The notes: a model not told the origin generated them from the sequence alone. A DNA stretch of 64,000 nt from Pantoea piersonii (GCF_003612015.1 NZ_RARB01000001.1:310001-374000); one strand, 5' to 3'. Numbered from the stretch's first letter, positions 1 to 9,871 are shown. Numbers and translations are program-made.

Positions 1-163
1 TTTCCAGGATTCGCTTGATATCGGCGTTTTTACCGCGTTTTCCCGCAGAGACTTCTACCAGCTCCAGCGGCATATCTTTGGGAAAACGACGCAGATATTC
101 AGTGAAGCCGGTTTGCACCCAGTCGGGCATCTTAGTGCCAACGGCCACAAGCTGCAGTTTCAC
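1..163 (-). CDS. rlmH: 23S rRNA pseudouridine-1915 N3-methyltransferase RlmH, N-terminal part only
   Basis: The first 54 codons of RlmH are visible; the rest lies beyond the left edge. RlmH is a small SPOUT-class, SAM-dependent enzyme that methylates pseudouridine 1915 in helix 69 of 23S rRNA on the assembled 70S ribosome. The reading frame opens with GTG at 163 (product starts [16 protein letters not shown]) and stays open to base 1, matching the E. coli N-terminus closely. It starts 3 bases after the rsfS stop, so the two are co-transcribed, as in other enterobacteria. The SAM-binding C-terminal knot is not in the window. Confidence 0.93.
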   Translation of the reverse strand, partial: MKLQLVAVGTKMPDWVQTGFTEYLRRFPKDMPLELVEVSAGKRGKNADIKRILE

Positions 164-166
164 GCG

Positions 167-484
167 TCAGCTCCAGAGTTTTTCCAGCTCATAAAGCTGG
201 CGGCTCTCTTCCTGCATGACGTGCACAATGACGTCGCCCAGATCGACCACCACCCAGTCAGCGGCGTTTTTGCCTTCTACGCCGAGCGGGATCAAGCCTG
301 CGGCGCGCGATTCCTGCACCACATGATCGGCGATCGAAGAGACATGACGCGTCGAGGTGCCGGTGCAGATGATCATGCAGTCGGTGATGCTGGATTTACC
401 CTGGACGTTGAGTGCGACGATATCCTGACCTTTAAGATCATCAATCTTATCAATAACGAACTCTTGGAGTGCTTTGCCTTGCAA
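167..484 (-). CDS. rsfS: ribosomal silencing factor RsfS
   Basis: RsfS (DUF143/Iojap family) binds ribosomal protein L14 and blocks joining of the 50S and 30S subunits, lowering translation when nutrients are short. The reading frame is open from 544, but the better start is TTG at 484: an AAGGGG Shine-Dalgarno stands a few bases upstream, and the product (first residues MQGKALQEF) is then 105 aa, the usual family length. The conserved [10 protein letters not shown] and [14 protein letters not shown] stretches are present. It is followed at once by rlmH. In E. coli phpB (cobC) separates rsfS from nadD; here the gap is only about 120 bases with no room for it. Confidence 0.93.
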   Translation of the reverse strand: MQGKALQEFVIDKIDDLKGQDIVALNVQGKSSITDCMIICTGTSTRHVSSIADHVVQESRAAGLIPLGVEGKNAADWVVVDLGDVIVHVMQEESRQLYELEKLWS

Positions 485-603
485 AAGGTTCCCCTTTAAT
501 ACGGATAGTAGCGGGCCGGCTGCTGGCCCCGATAAGGCAGCCAAAAAATTAAGCCGCGCAGTATAGCATGCCTTTGCCCGAGCAATATATGCCCGGTTTG
601 CGG

Positions 604-1248
604 TTATTTGAGATAGAGGCCTGCGCGATCGATATAATCGATGACGGATGTGGGCAATAGTTGATCGCAGGACAAGCCCTGGCGGCGGCGCTGACGAATT
701 TCCGTGGCGGAGATATCGACCAGCGGCGTATCGGCCAGCCAGATAAAACCGGCGGGCTGCTGATGCAGCTGGGCTGTTTCGCTCGCCAGATGCGTATCAA
801 GCCAGCGCTGCATTTCCGGCGACGCCATTTCGGCCGGATAGCCCGGACGTTTGCACACCAGCAGATGGCAGAGCGACAGTAAATCCTGCCAGCGGTGCCA
901 GCCTGAGAGGTTCAGCAGCGAGTCCTGACCAATAATAAATCCCAGTGGCTGCTGCGGTCCGCGTTCGGCGCGCAGCGCCTCCAGCGTCGCCACTGTCCAG
1001 GAGGGCGTTTCGCGCATCAGTTCGCGGGTATCGATATCAAACAGCGGCCTGTCGCGGATGGCGCAGCGCAGCATGTCGACGCGCTGCGACGCGCTCGCTT
1101 CCGGCTGCGGGCGATGCGGCGGCACGTTGTTCGGCAGCAGCAGCACGCGCGTCAGCCCGGTTTGCTGCGCCAGCGCTTCCACCGGCCGCAAATGGCCGAA
1201 GTGCACCGGATCGAAGGTGCCACCGAACAGGGCGTGTAGTTCAGACAC
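604..1248 (-). CDS. nadD: nicotinate-nucleotide adenylyltransferase NadD
   Basis: NadD transfers AMP from ATP to nicotinate mononucleotide, giving deamido-NAD in NAD biosynthesis. The nucleotidyltransferase signature [12 protein letters not shown] lies at residues 8-19, with the late ISATEIRQR motif (the ISSTxIR type) near residue 180. The GTG start at 1248 overlaps the end of holA by 8 bases and gives 214 aa, against 213 in E. coli. An upstream in-frame ATG at 1326 would add 26 unrelated residues from inside holA and is rejected. It is part of the leuS-lptE-holA-nadD run. Confidence 0.93.
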   Translation of the reverse strand: MSELHALFGGTFDPVHFGHLRPVEALAQQTGLTRVLLLPNNVPPHRPQPEASASQRVDMLRCAIRDRPLFDIDTRELMRETPSWTVATLEALRAERGPQQPLGFIIGQDSLLNLSGWHRWQDLLSLCHLLVCKRPGYPAEMASPEMQRWLDTHLASETAQLHQQPAGFIWLADTPLVDISATEIRQRRRQGLSCDQLLPTSVIDYIDRAGLYLK

Positions 1249-2272
1249 TGGCGAAGCTCTCAGGGAAGTGGCGATGACAGAGCAGCAGCGACAGCGTCTC
1301 CAGCTGCGGCCAGATGCGCTGTCCATAATCCTGCTTTAAGGTTAATTCAATTTGCGCCAGCAGGCGAATCGCACGCTGCAGGCGTGCGCCGTCCAGGCGC
1401 TGCAGCGCCTCGGTAAAGAGCGCGCGGCGGTTCTGCCAGATGCGCTGCTGGTCCATTAACGCGCGCAACGGCTGCTGTGCCTGATGGCGCTGCAGATGCA
1501 GCAACGTCATGATATCGCGCTGCAGCGTGCGCAGCAGGATAACCGGCTCGCTATCCTCTTTTTCCAGCTGATGCAGAATATGCAGCGCGCGCTTGCTTTT
1601 GCCCGCCAGCAGCGCATCCACCCAGTGAAACGGGGTAAAGTGCGCCGCGTCGCTTACGGCTTCTTCGACGCGCGGCAGCGTAAGCTTGCCGTCGGGCCAG
1701 AGCAGCGACAAACGTTCCAGCGCCTGCGCCAGCGCCAGCAGATTGCCTTCATAGCAGTAGCAGAGCAGCTGGATCGCCGCGTCATCTACCGAAAGCTTCA
1801 TGCTTCTGGCGCGCGCTGCCACCCAGCGCGGCAGCTGCGCCTGCTCCGGCGTCTGGCACGGCACCAGCACACCATGCGCGGAGAGTGCCTTAAACCAGGC
1901 GCTATTCTCCTGGGCTTTCGTCAGCTTCGCCAGACGGCAGATCAGCAAGATATCGCTGTGCAGCAGGCTCGCCAGCTTATTCAGCTGTTCAGCCATGGCG
2001 GCGTTGGGGCCGTTTTCCGGGAAGAGCAGCGTCAGCGTCTGACGTTGAGCGAAAAGGCTCAGGGCCTGACAGCTGGCAAAGAGAGTTTCCCAGTCGGTCT
2101 GGGCATCAAGCGTAAAACTGAAATGCTCTTCGAATCCCTGCGCGATCGCGGCGGCGCGTATCGCGTCGGCGCTCTCCTGCACCAGCAGCGGCTCGTTTCC
2201 GGCTAACAAATAGCAAGCGCGCAGCCCCTCGCGGAGCTGCGCGCCAAGTTGCTCAGGATAGATCCTGATCAT
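1241..2272 (-). CDS. holA: DNA polymerase III subunit delta
   Basis: The delta subunit is the clamp-opening wrench of the DNA polymerase III clamp loader; it binds the beta clamp and cracks one interface. The 343-aa product equals the E. coli length. The N-terminus [17 protein letters not shown] and the clamp-contacting segment near residues 68-76 (QALSLFAQR, matching the family SLFASRQ region) are recognisable. The family has a degenerate AAA+ fold without a functional P-loop, and none is seen. Its ATG overlaps the stop of lptE by 4 bases, and its end overlaps nadD, implying translational coupling. Confidence 0.94.
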   Translation of the reverse strand: MIRIYPEQLGAQLREGLRACYLLAGNEPLLVQESADAIRAAAIAQGFEEHFSFTLDAQTDWETLFASCQALSLFAQRQTLTLLFPENGPNAAMAEQLNKLASLLHSDILLICRLAKLTKAQENSAWFKALSAHGVLVPCQTPEQAQLPRWVAARARSMKLSVDDAAIQLLCYCYEGNLLALAQALERLSLLWPDGKLTLPRVEEAVSDAAHFTPFHWVDALLAGKSKRALHILHQLEKEDSEPVILLRTLQRDIMTLLHLQRHQAQQPLRALMDQQRIWQNRRALFTEALQRLDGARLQRAIRLLAQIELTLKQDYGQRIWPQLETLSLLLCHRHFPESFASV

Positions 2273-2862
2273 TGCGTACTGGTAGCGGAAGAGGAGGAGG
2301 CTGGCGCGGGCACCGCAGGTTCGCTGGCCGACGCAGGCAGCGTCTCTTTATGGTTCATCTGCGCGGCGTGCACGGTCAGCAGTTTACGTACCAGCTGCTC
2401 AGCGGCGCGCTGACGCATCTCCTGCACGATCATGTCCTGCTCGGCATCTTTCGCCAGCGCCGCGTTCGGGTTATCAAAGAACGAACGATAAACCGTGGTG
2501 CTGATTGGATAGATGCCTTTGCCTGGCAGCAGAACCTGCGCCGACACGTTCATCATCAGCGAGTATTCCGCCGTCGTACCGCTGATAAACACCGAGGCGG
2601 TATCGCGGCCCTGCGTTTCCGCGCCAAGGCGCAGCGTAGGGATGTCGGTACGGTTCTGTTTCGTATCCTCAACAATAGTGACGTTGTTGATACGCAACTG
2701 CTGACGCACCGTACGAGCCAGCGGACCGTAAGGGTCGCCGCTGTCCAGGATCAGCGTTTTCAGCTCGGTCGGCACCTGGGTGGTGCCGCGCGGATGAAAA
2801 CCACAGCCGGCGGTAATCATCACCGCCAGCAGGACAAACAGCCTGATAATCAGATGTCGCAC
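2269..2862 (-). CDS. lptE: LPS assembly lipoprotein LptE
   Basis: LptE (formerly RlpB) is the outer-membrane lipoprotein that plugs the LptD barrel and helps insert lipopolysaccharide into the outer leaflet. The 197-aa product begins with a lipoprotein signal ending in a lipobox, ITAGC, with Cys20 as the lipidated residue, followed by GFHPRG typical of the family. The C-terminal 30 residues are a Pro/Ala/Ser-rich tail, slightly longer than in E. coli (193 aa). It lies 14 bases downstream of leuS and overlaps holA by 4 bases. Confidence 0.94.
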   Translation of the reverse strand: MRHLIIRLFVLLAVMITAGCGFHPRGTTQVPTELKTLILDSGDPYGPLARTVRQQLRINNVTIVEDTKQNRTDIPTLRLGAETQGRDTASVFISGTTAEYSLMMNVSAQVLLPGKGIYPISTTVYRSFFDNPNAALAKDAEQDMIVQEMRQRAAEQLVRKLLTVHAAQMNHKETLPASASEPAVPAPASSSSATSTQ

Positions 2863-2876
2863 AGTTCCTCCTGAAC

Positions 2877-5459
2877 TTAACCTACGACCAGGTTAAGCAG
2901 TTTGCCGGGTACATAAATCACTTTGCGAATGGTGACGCCGTCAAGGTACTTCGCGACCAGGTGCTCCTGGGCAGCGCGCGCCTGAACCTGCTCCTGCGTC
3001 GCGTCGGCGGCCACGGTAATTTTACCACGGACTTTACCGTTTACCTGTACAACCACCAGCAGCGACTCTTCCACCATCGCCGCTTCGTCTGCTACAGGCC
3101 AGGCGGCGTTATCCACGCTGCCTTCGCCGCCCAGCTCCTGCCACAGCACATAGCTGGCGTGCGGAGTGAACGGATAGAGCATACGAACAACGGCCAGCAG
3201 CGCTTCCTGCATCAGCGCGCGATCCTGCTCGCTCTCCTGCGGCGCGCGCGCCAGCTTATTCATCAGTTCCATAATCGCCGCGATAGCGGTGTTAAAGGTC
3301 TGACGACGGCCAATGTCATCGGAGACTTTGGCGATGGTCTTGTGCAGATCGCGACGCAGCGCTTTCTGCTCGTCATTCAGGCTGCTGAGATCCAGCGCGA
3401 CCGTCGCGCCTTTCGCCGTGTGTTCATACGCCAGCTTCCACACGCGCTTCAGGAAGCGGTTAGCGCCTTCAACGCCTGACTCCTGCCACTCCAGCGTCAT
3501 TTCTGCCGGCGACGCGAACATCATAAACAGACGGACCGTATCTGCGCCGTAACGCTCAACCATCAGCTGCGGGTCGATGCCGTTGTTTTTCGACTTCGAC
3601 ATTTTGCTCATGCCGGCGTAAATCACTTCGCGGCCCTGATTGTCGGTCGCTTTAACGATGCGGCCTTTCTCGTCGCGCTCGACGGTGACGTCAACCGGAG
3701 AAACCCAGTTACGCTCGCCGTTAGCGCCGAGGTAGTAGAACGCATCTGCCAGCACCATGCCCTGACACAGCAGGCGCTTCGCCGGTTCACTGGAGGTCAC
3801 CAGGCCCGCGTCGCGCAGCAGCTTGTGATAGAAGCGGAAATACATCAGGTGCATGATGGCGTGTTCAATACCGCCTACATACTGATCCACCGGCAGCCAG
3901 TAGTTGGCCGCAGCCGGATCCAGCATGCCTTCATCATAGTTGGCGCAGGTGTAACGCGCGTAGTACCAGGAGGACTCCATAAAGGTGTCGAAGGTGTCGG
4001 TTTCACGCAGCGCAGGCTGGCCGTTAACCGTGGTTTTCGCCCACTCCGGGTCAGCTTTGATCGGGCTGGTAATGCCGTCCATCACCACATCTTCCGGCAG
4101 GATCACCGGCAGCTGATCTTCCGGTGTCGGCATGACGGTGCCATCTTCCAGGGTCACCATCGGAATCGGTGCGCCCCAGTAACGCTGACGGGATACGCCC
4201 CAGTCGCGCAGACGATAGTTGACCTTACGTACGCCGACGCCTTTAGCGGCCAGCGCATCGGCGATGGCGTTGAAGCCCGCTTCATGGCTCAGGCCGCTGA
4301 ATTCGCCAGAATTGAACAGGGTGCCTTTTTCGGTCATGGCGGCGGCGCTGACGTCCGGCTCGCTGCCGTCCAGGTTCAGTACCACCGGCTTAATCGGCAG
4401 ATCGTATTTGGTGGCGAATTCCCAGTCGCGCTGATCGTGCGCCGGTACCGCCATAACGGCGCCGGTGCCGTACTCCATCAGGACGAAGTTAGCGACCCAG
4501 ACCGGCACGTTGTCGCCGGTCAGCGGATGAATGGCGAACAGACCGGTCGCCATGCCTTTTTTCTCCATCGTCGCCATATCGGCTTCGGCCACTTTGGTGT
4601 TGCGGCATTCGGCGATAAAGTCAGCCAGCACCGGGTTGCCCATGGCGGCCTGCAGCGCCAGCGGATGGCCCGCGGCGACTGCGACGTAGGTCGCGCCGAG
4701 GAAGGTATCCGGACGCGTAGTATAGACGGTCACTTTCTCTTCGCTGTCAGCGACGTCGAAGGTGATCTCGACGCCTTCAGAGCGGCCAATCCAGTTGCGC
4801 TGCATGGTTTTGACCTGCTCCGGCCACTCTTCCAGCGTATCGAGGTCGTTGAGCAGTTCATCGGCATAGTCGGTGATTTTCACGAACCACTGCGGGATCT
4901 CTTTACGCTCAACTTTGGTGTCGCAGCGCCAGCAGCAGCCGTCAATGACCTGTTCGTTCGCCAGCACCGTCTGATCGTTCGGGCACCAGTTCACCGCCGA
5001 GGTTTTTTTGTAAACCAGGCCTTTTTCATAGAGTTTGGTGAAGAACCACTGTTCCCAGCGGTAGTATTCCGGCTTACAGGTCGCCAGCTCGCGGCTCCAG
5101 TCATAGCCGAAGCCCAGCAGTTTGAGCTGGTTCTTCATATATTCGATATTGTCGTAAGTCCAGGGCGCAGGCGCGGTGTTGTTTTTTACCGCTGCGCCTT
5201 CCGCTGGCAGGCCGAACGCATCCCAGCCAATTGGCTGCAGTACGTTTTTGCCAAGCATACGCTGGTAACGAGCGATCACATCACCGATGGTGTAGTTACG
5301 CACGTGGCCCATATGTAGGCGGCCGGAAGGATAGGGCAGCATGGAGAGGCAGTAATATTTCTCTTTGCTCTCATCTTCGGTCACTTTGAACGTTTGGTTT
5401 TCGTCCCAGTGTTGCTGGACGCGGGATTCTATCTCTTCCGGGCGGTATTGCTCTTGCAT
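2877..5459 (-). CDS. leuS: leucine--tRNA ligase
   Basis: Class I aminoacyl-tRNA synthetase that charges tRNA-Leu. At 860 aa it equals the E. coli enzyme. The HIGH-type motif [11 protein letters not shown] is at residues 42-52 and KMSKS lies near residue 620. The CP1 editing domain carries the threonine-rich TTRPDT and the [15 protein letters not shown] motif that hydrolyses mischarged tRNA. A zinc-type [21 protein letters not shown] segment sits near residues 159-179. It leads the lptE-holA-nadD run. A long open frame on the opposite strand (3825-5318) is a codon-bias shadow. Confidence 0.97.
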   Translation of the reverse strand: MQEQYRPEEIESRVQQHWDENQTFKVTEDESKEKYYCLSMLPYPSGRLHMGHVRNYTIGDVIARYQRMLGKNVLQPIGWDAFGLPAEGAAVKNNTAPAPWTYDNIEYMKNQLKLLGFGYDWSRELATCKPEYYRWEQWFFTKLYEKGLVYKKTSAVNWCPNDQTVLANEQVIDGCCWRCDTKVERKEIPQWFVKITDYADELLNDLDTLEEWPEQVKTMQRNWIGRSEGVEITFDVADSEEKVTVYTTRPDTFLGATYVAVAAGHPLALQAAMGNPVLADFIAECRNTKVAEADMATMEKKGMATGLFAIHPLTGDNVPVWVANFVLMEYGTGAVMAVPAHDQRDWEFATKYDLPIKPVVLNLDGSEPDVSAAAMTEKGTLFNSGEFSGLSHEAGFNAIADALAAKGVGVRKVNYRLRDWGVSRQRYWGAPIPMVTLEDGTVMPTPEDQLPVILPEDVVMDGITSPIKADPEWAKTTVNGQPALRETDTFDTFMESSWYYARYTCANYDEGMLDPAAANYWLPVDQYVGGIEHAIMHLMYFRFYHKLLRDAGLVTSSEPAKRLLCQGMVLADAFYYLGANGERNWVSPVDVTVERDEKGRIVKATDNQGREVIYAGMSKMSKSKNNGIDPQLMVERYGADTVRLFMMFASPAEMTLEWQESGVEGANRFLKRVWKLAYEHTAKGATVALDLSSLNDEQKALRRDLHKTIAKVSDDIGRRQTFNTAIAAIMELMNKLARAPQESEQDRALMQEALLAVVRMLYPFTPHASYVLWQELGGEGSVDNAAWPVADEAAMVEESLLVVVQVNGKVRGKITVAADATQEQVQARAAQEHLVAKYLDGVTIRKVIYVPGKLLNLVVG

Positions 5460-5507
5460 GGCAGCCTGTGGTCCTTAATGAATAACGCTTAGCTTACTTT
5501 AAGATCC

Positions 5508-5537
5508 GCATAGCATACCCATATGACTGCCGGTCAA
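5508..5537 (-). promoter_or_regulatory. probable sigma-70 promoter of leuS
   Basis: Reading on the minus strand, TTGACC (5537-5532) is followed after 18 bases by CTATGC (5513-5508), about 50 bases upstream of the leuS start. The -35 hexamer is good and the -10 is weak, so the exact hexamer pairing is uncertain. The gap 5460-5683 is shared with the divergent ybeL gene. Confidence 0.4.
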
Positions 5538-5683
5538 CAACACTTCACCGCCCTGTTGCGGCGATTTCTCGCGGAAGGCCGCATCCTCCCGTCATATTCC
5601 GATCCGCTTTCCTAAACAACACGGCAACCGGCGCAAAGCGGCTAAACTTAAAGCTGGCTTACCCGCGCAGAAAGGAGAATAAA

Positions 5684-6172
5684 ATGAACAAAGTGGCGCA
5701 AATTTACCGTGAATCCCTGGCCGCGCTGACGGAGCGTTTGCGTCAGGGCGATCGGGATATCGACGCGCTGGTGTCATCGCGACGTCAGCAGTTGATGGCC
5801 AGCGAGTCCGCGACGACGGGCGAGATCGATCAGGCCCTGGCGGCGGTTCGACGCGATTTAGAGGAGTTTGCACGCAGCTATCAGGAGGTCCATCAGCCAG
5901 AGAAGGTCAATGATTCGCTGTTTATGCGCGTTATCCGCGAGAGTTTGTGGAAAGAGCTGGCAGACATTACCGACAAAAGCCAGCTGGAGTGGCGTGAGGT
6001 CTTTCAGGACCTGCATCATCACGGCGTTTATCAGAGCGGCGAGGTGGTAGGACTGGGCAATCTGGTGTGCGAGAAGTGTCACTTTACGCGTGCGATTTAT
6101 ACGCCGGAAACCTTAACGCGCTGTCCTGAGTGCGGTCACGATCAGTTTCAGCGTCAGCCATTTGAACCTTAA
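5684..6172 (+). CDS. ybeL: zinc ribbon-containing protein YbeL (DUF1451)
   Basis: A 162-aa protein of the YbeL/DUF1451 family, whose function is not established. The N-terminal two thirds are helical and charged (MNKVAQIYRESLAALTERL onward). The C-terminus holds two Cys pairs, CEKC near residue 130 and CPEC near residue 149, forming a probable zinc ribbon. An AAGGAG ribosome-binding site precedes the ATG. In E. coli ybeL also neighbours leuS, but there several genes separate it from the glt operon; here it is directly convergent with gltL across a structured repeat. Confidence 0.88.
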   Translation: MNKVAQIYRESLAALTERLRQGDRDIDALVSSRRQQLMASESATTGEIDQALAAVRRDLEEFARSYQEVHQPEKVNDSLFMRVIRESLWKELADITDKSQLEWREVFQDLHHHGVYQSGEVVGLGNLVCEKCHFTRAIYTPETLTRCPECGHDQFQRQPFEP

Positions 6173-6210
6173 GGCTGGGCACACTCTCAGACCGCTGAGG
6201 AGTCTTGAAC

Positions 6211-6333
6211 AGCGGGTGGCATGGACTGAAGATCAAAGCGTCCCGCGACAACGATGTCGCGGGACGAACGGGCAGGGAGGCCGTTTTTTGCGCCTTTGCG
6301 ATCGGACCATGTCACCCGCGTGAGTACGGAGCC
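6211..6333. repeat. dispersed structured intergenic repeat, copy 1
   Basis: In the convergent gap between ybeL and gltL. The outer arms GCGGGTGGCATGG and CCATGTCACCCGC pair around an inner perfect hairpin, GTCCCGCGACA with its complement TGTCGCGGGAC, followed by a CCTTTGCGATCGG segment. The same order of blocks occurs at 44429-44548, and in inverted orientation at 17106-17205. It may act as a transcription barrier between converging genes. No run of T follows the inner stem, so it is not a plain terminator. Confidence 0.7.
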
Positions 6334-6351
6334 ACAGGTCCGAGCTAACGT

Positions 6352-7077
6352 TTAGTGCAGAATTTTCGCCAGGAACTCTTTTGCGCGATCCGACTGCGGA
6401 TTATTGAAGAAGTCATCTTTACGCGTATCTTCGATAATCTTTCCTTCATCCATAAAGATAACGCGGTTCGCCACCTTGCGGGCAAAGCCCATCTCGTGCG
6501 TCACCACCATCATCGTCATCCCTTCCTGCGCCAGCTCCACCATCACGTCGAGCACTTCATTGATCATTTCCGGATCGAGCGCCGAGGTCGGTTCGTCGAA
6601 CAGCATTGCGATAGGGTCCATACAGAGCGCGCGCGCAATGGCTACGCGCTGCTGCTGGCCGCCCGACAGCTGGCCGGGAAACTTCTGCGCATGGGCGGAA
6701 AGTCCCACGCGATTCAGCAGCTTCAGGCCTTTTTCCCGTGCGGCGGATTTGTCACGCTTCAGCACTTTTACCTGCGCCAGCACCAGATTATCGATAATGC
6801 TGAGGTGCGGAAACAGTTCGAAATGCTGGAAGACCATGCCGACTTTGCTGCGCAGCTGCGCAAGGTTGGTTTTTTTATTATTCACTTCGGTGCCGTTCAC
6901 CAGAATGGTGCCCTGCTGAACCGGCTCCAGTCCGTTAACGGTTTTAATCAGGGTCGATTTGCCCGAGCCTGACGGCCCGCACACCACGACCACTTCTCCT
7001 TTCTGGACTTCGGTCGTGCAGTCGGTCAGCACCTGAAAGTGACCATACCACTTAGAAACGTTTTTCAGGTTAATCAT
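6352..7077 (-). CDS. gltL: glutamate/aspartate ABC transporter ATP-binding protein GltL
   Basis: ATPase of the high-affinity glutamate/aspartate importer, at the cytoplasmic face of the inner membrane. Walker A GPSGSGKS is at residues 34-41; the signature [15 protein letters not shown], Walker [14 protein letters not shown] and the H-loop VVTHE follow in order. The 241 aa equals the E. coli length. It is the last gene of gltIJKL and begins immediately after the gltK stop with no gap. Confidence 0.95.
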   Translation of the reverse strand: MINLKNVSKWYGHFQVLTDCTTEVQKGEVVVVCGPSGSGKSTLIKTVNGLEPVQQGTILVNGTEVNNKKTNLAQLRSKVGMVFQHFELFPHLSIIDNLVLAQVKVLKRDKSAAREKGLKLLNRVGLSAHAQKFPGQLSGGQQQRVAIARALCMDPIAMLFDEPTSALDPEMINEVLDVMVELAQEGMTMMVVTHEMGFARKVANRVIFMDEGKIIEDTRKDDFFNNPQSDRAKEFLAKILH

Positions 7078-7755
7078 TTAAACCGTCCTTTTTCTTTTTA
7101 GATAGCTGACCAATAGCGAAGCGCTCAGGCTGATCGCGAAATAGACCAGACCAGCAAAGAGAACCATTTCTACCTGGGTGCCGTCACGCTCGCCGATAGT
7201 CGACGCGGTGCGGAAGAAGTCAGCCAGGCTCAGCACGTAAACCAGCGAGGTATCCTGAAACAGCACGATGCCCTGCGTCAGCAGCAGCGGCACCATGGCG
7301 CGGAACGCCTGCGGCAGAATAATCAGCTGCATCGACTGCCAGTGCGTCATACCCAGCGCCAGCGCGGCGTTGGATTGCCCGCGCGCAATACTCTGGATAC
7401 CGGCGCGAATAATTTCCGAGTAGTAGGCCGCTTCGAATAGCGAAAAGGCGATCATCGCTGAAATCAGGCGGATATCCGTCTTGGGCGACAGCCCCAGCAC
7501 CTGCTGCAGGAAGCTCGGCACCACCAGATAGAACCACAGCAGCACCATCACCAGCGGGACAGAGCGGAACAGGTTCACATAGATCCGGGCGAACCAGCTG
7601 ATCGGCTTGAAGGTCGACAGACGCATCACCGCCAGCAGCGTGCCCCAGATAATGCCGAACACCACCGCGGTGACGGTGATCTTTAACGTAATCACCATGC
7701 CGTTAAGCAGATAGGGCAGGCTGGGAGGAATAGAACTCCAGTCAAACGCGTACAT
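7078..7755 (-). CDS. gltK: glutamate/aspartate ABC transporter permease GltK
   Basis: Inner-membrane permease of the glutamate/aspartate importer, in the HisMQ family of polar amino-acid permeases. The 225-aa product has about five hydrophobic segments and the EAA loop region [22 protein letters not shown] near residues 135-155, which contacts the ATPase. Its start overlaps the last base of gltJ (TAATG-type junction), typical of tightly coupled transporter subunits. Confidence 0.94.
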   Translation of the reverse strand: MYAFDWSSIPPSLPYLLNGMVITLKITVTAVVFGIIWGTLLAVMRLSTFKPISWFARIYVNLFRSVPLVMVLLWFYLVVPSFLQQVLGLSPKTDIRLISAMIAFSLFEAAYYSEIIRAGIQSIARGQSNAALALGMTHWQSMQLIILPQAFRAMVPLLLTQGIVLFQDTSLVYVLSLADFFRTASTIGERDGTQVEMVLFAGLVYFAISLSASLLVSYLKRKRTV

Positions 7756-8495
7756 TATTTCCCTCCCATATTACCCGGCAGGCGCACCTTGCGCTCCACC
7801 AGGCTCATAATCATCATGATCACCAGGTTAATGGCGATATAGGCCAGCGTAATCGCGGTAAAGGACTCGTAGGCGTGCGCGGAGTAGTCGAGCAGCTTGC
7901 CCGCCTGCGCCGCCATATCCACCAGCCCGATCGTCGAGGCGATAGCGGAGTTTTTCACCAGGTTGAGCATTTCCGAGGTCATCGGCGGCACAATCACGCG
8001 GTAGGCGTTGGGCAGTAGCACATAGCGATAGGTTTGCGGCAGAGTCAGGCCCATCGCCAGGCCAGCATTTTTTTGCCCGCTCGGCAGCGAGTTGATTGCG
8101 GCGCGCACCTGCTCGCAGACGCGCGCGGCGGTAAACAGCCCGAGACAAATTACGGACGCGGTGAAGAACTGGATATTGGGATCCAGCTCCGATTTAAACC
8201 ACATGCCGAGCTTTTCCCCAACCAGCTCTGGCGCCACCAGATACCAGAAGAAGAACTGCACGATCAGTGGAATGTTGCGGAACAGCTCCACGTAACAGGT
8301 GCCGATCGTCGAAAGCAGACGGTTAGGCACGGTACGCAAAATGCCGAATAAGGATCCTACAAGAAAGGCGATAATCCAGGCGCAGCAGGAGACCGCAACG
8401 GTCACCTGAAATCCGGACCACAGCCAGCCAAGGTAGGTCGTGTTGCCGAACGGGGCCTGTTCGAGAAAGATGCCCCAGTTCCAGTCGATACCCAT
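7755..8495 (-). CDS. gltJ: glutamate/aspartate ABC transporter permease GltJ
   Basis: Second permease subunit, which pairs with GltK. The 246-aa product starts [17 protein letters not shown] and shows an EAA-loop motif ([20 protein letters not shown]) near residues 142-161. It follows a gap of about 155 bases after gltI that carries a terminator hairpin, so gltJKL must be expressed by read-through or from RNA processed around that hairpin, the arrangement known from E. coli and Salmonella. Confidence 0.95.
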   Translation of the reverse strand: MGIDWNWGIFLEQAPFGNTTYLGWLWSGFQVTVAVSCCAWIIAFLVGSLFGILRTVPNRLLSTIGTCYVELFRNIPLIVQFFFWYLVAPELVGEKLGMWFKSELDPNIQFFTASVICLGLFTAARVCEQVRAAINSLPSGQKNAGLAMGLTLPQTYRYVLLPNAYRVIVPPMTSEMLNLVKNSAIASTIGLVDMAAQAGKLLDYSAHAYESFTAITLAYIAINLVIMMIMSLVERKVRLPGNMGGK

Positions 8496-8508
8496 AACGA
8501 GCTCCGGT

Positions 8509-8532
8509 AAAAAAGGGTAGCTAAGCTACCCT
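8509..8532 (-). terminator. intrinsic terminator in the gltI-gltJ gap
   Basis: On the minus strand GGGTAGC, a TTA loop and GCTACCC are followed by a run of six T. The 7-bp perfect stem and U-tract should end most gltI transcripts, giving more periplasmic binding protein than permease and forming the 3' end of the SroC-like RNA. Confidence 0.85.
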
Positions 8533-8670
8533 GAAGATTGATGAACGGCGTCTGTATGGCCTGCTTCAGGGGAACGACCTGAGCAGCTTGTCTGTCCGCG
8601 CCGGGTTTTCAGCAATCGAGAGGGCAGCGAGGCCGCCCTTGTTGTCGTTGTTAGTTAAGTGCTTTGTCGT
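8509..8670 (-). ncRNA. sroC: SroC-like small RNA from the gltI-gltJ gap
   Basis: In E. coli and Salmonella SroC is a roughly 160-nt RNA cut from the gltI 3' end and the gltI-gltJ spacer; it sponges the GcvB sRNA. Here the spacer is the same size, begins at the gltI stop (8651) and ends in a perfect intrinsic terminator (8509-8532). The left limit is the terminator; the right limit is only estimated from the known RNA length. The identification rests on position, length and terminator, not on an alignment I could run. Confidence 0.65.
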
Positions 8671-9550
8671 TCGGCGTCTTAAACAGCGTCTGCATATCCG
8701 CAGAGAGATCGAAATTCAGGTTCAGATTCTTCGGCGGGATCGGCTGCTTGAACCAGGTATCGAACCACTTCGCGGCTTCGCCTGAGGTCTGCGCTTTAGC
8801 GATGGTGTCGTCTACCAGCGTTTTGAATGAGGCATCATCTTTACGCAGCATACAGCCATAGGCCTCTTTCGACTGCGGTGTGCCGACGATCTCCCAGTTG
8901 TCTGGTTTCTTCGCTTTGGCGCGTTCGCCTGCCAGCAGCGCGTCATCCATCATAAAGGCGACGGCGCGACCGGTTTCCAGCGTGCGGAACGAATCGCCAT
9001 GGTCTTTAGCGCTGATGATGCGCATATCCATCTTTTTCTCGTCGTTCAGCTTATGCAGCAGCACTTCTGAAGTGGTGCCGGAGGTGACGACCACGGTTTT
9101 GCCTTTCAGATCGTCGAAATCTTTAATGTCGCCGCCTTTTTTCACCAGCAGACGCGTACCGATAACGAAAATGGTGTCGGAGAACGCCGCCTGTTTCTGG
9201 CGCTCAAGGTTGTTGGTGGTGGAGCCGCACTCAAAGTCGTAGGTGCCGTTCTGCAGCAGCGGAATACGGTTCTGCGACGTGACGGGGATCATCTTCACCT
9301 GCAGATCCGGTTTATTCAGCTTCGCTTTAATGGCGTCCACGATGGCGTTGGAGTAAGCCTGCGAATAGCCCACAACTTTTTGCTGGTTGTCATAATAAGA
9401 AAAAGGAACAGATGACTCGCGATGCCCCACGACGATGACGCCACTGTCGCTGATTTTCTTCAGGGTGCCGCTGAGATCTTCCGCCTGGGCCGCTCCCGCT
9501 GCTGCTACGCCTGCCAGCAAAAGTGATAATGCCACTTTGCGTATCTGCAT
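8651..9550 (-). CDS. gltI: glutamate/aspartate-binding periplasmic protein GltI
   Basis: Periplasmic solute-binding protein (SBP family 3) that captures L-glutamate and L-aspartate for GltJKL. The 299-aa product has a Sec signal peptide of about 23 residues ending AQA before EDLSG. The mature part includes VVGHRESSVPFSYYD, the usual ligand-binding start of the family. A GAAGGAG ribosome-binding site lies at 9558-9564. The leader upstream is long and carries a CA-rich GcvB-type site; a sigma-54 promoter is found about 300 bases upstream, linking this gene to nitrogen control. Confidence 0.95.
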   Translation of the reverse strand: MQIRKVALSLLLAGVAAAGAAQAEDLSGTLKKISDSGVIVVGHRESSVPFSYYDNQQKVVGYSQAYSNAIVDAIKAKLNKPDLQVKMIPVTSQNRIPLLQNGTYDFECGSTTNNLERQKQAAFSDTIFVIGTRLLVKKGGDIKDFDDLKGKTVVVTSGTTSEVLLHKLNDEKKMDMRIISAKDHGDSFRTLETGRAVAFMMDDALLAGERAKAKKPDNWEIVGTPQSKEAYGCMLRKDDASFKTLVDDTIAKAQTSGEAAKWFDTWFKQPIPPKNLNLNFDLSADMQTLFKTPNDKALN

Positions 9551-9596
9551 GGTCCAACTCCTTCAAGAGATGTTGCGCAGAATATAAACTGCGCAG

Positions 9597-9614
9597 ATGT
9601 GTGATGTTGTGTGT
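9597..9614 (-). promoter_or_regulatory. CA-rich GcvB-type sRNA target site in the gltI leader
   Basis: On the minus strand the leader reads ACACACAACATCACACA, about 50-65 bases upstream of the gltI ATG. GcvB region R1 is known to pair with CA-rich elements of the form CACAACA(T), and gltI is a documented GcvB target in Salmonella, at a similar distance. The match is by eye; gcvB itself is not in the window. Confidence 0.6.
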
Positions 9615-9728
9615 ATTTCCTGCTGCTTTTTTTGTTATCTCACCGCTTCAGCGCGCTAAGAATATTCACTAACATAGCGGATTGTTAACGTTATGAAACG
9701 AAAAAGTTTCTTTTTTTGCGAAGTGTTC

Positions 9729-9797
9729 CGCACCAAATTGAGGCGTATTTCTGGCGTTGCGCGTTAAAGGTGCGTCGCATTGCCTTTTAATGGTGCA
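9729..9797. promoter_or_regulatory. cluster of three NtrC-like palindromes in the gltI leader region
   Basis: Three 17-bp elements resemble the NtrC consensus TGCACC-N5-GGTGCA: 9729-9745 (CGCACC...GAGGCG), 9758-9774 (TGCGCG...GGTGCG) and 9781-9797 (TGCCTT...GGTGCA). Each has one good and one weaker half. They lie downstream of the sigma-54 promoter at 9855-9871 rather than upstream. The rest of 9551-9971 is AT-rich leader with no coding sequence. Confidence 0.4.
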
Positions 9798-9854
9798 GGA
9801 CAGCCCGTTTAACCCGCCTGTCAGCCTGGCTTACAGGAAACCTGTGTTACTGAT

Positions 9855-9871
9855 AGCAAGCATCGTGCCAG
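9855..9871 (-). promoter_or_regulatory. sigma-54 promoter of gltIJKL
   Basis: On the minus strand the sequence is CTGGCACGATGCTTGCT. This is a full match to the sigma-54 consensus TGGCAC-N5-TTGCW, with GG at -24 and GC at -12 spaced exactly 10 bases apart. The start of transcription would be near 9843, giving a leader of about 290 bases. gltIJKL is listed among nitrogen-regulated operons in E. coli, which fits. Confidence 0.8.

Noticed and set aside
485-603. remnant of phpB (cobC) between rsfS and nadD
   Set aside because: The gap is too short and holds no recognisable phosphatase sequence.
3825-5318. 497-codon open frame on the plus strand opposite leuS
   Set aside because: It lies fully antisense to a well-supported leuS, has no recognisable domains or ribosome-binding site, and reflects GC-rich codon bias.
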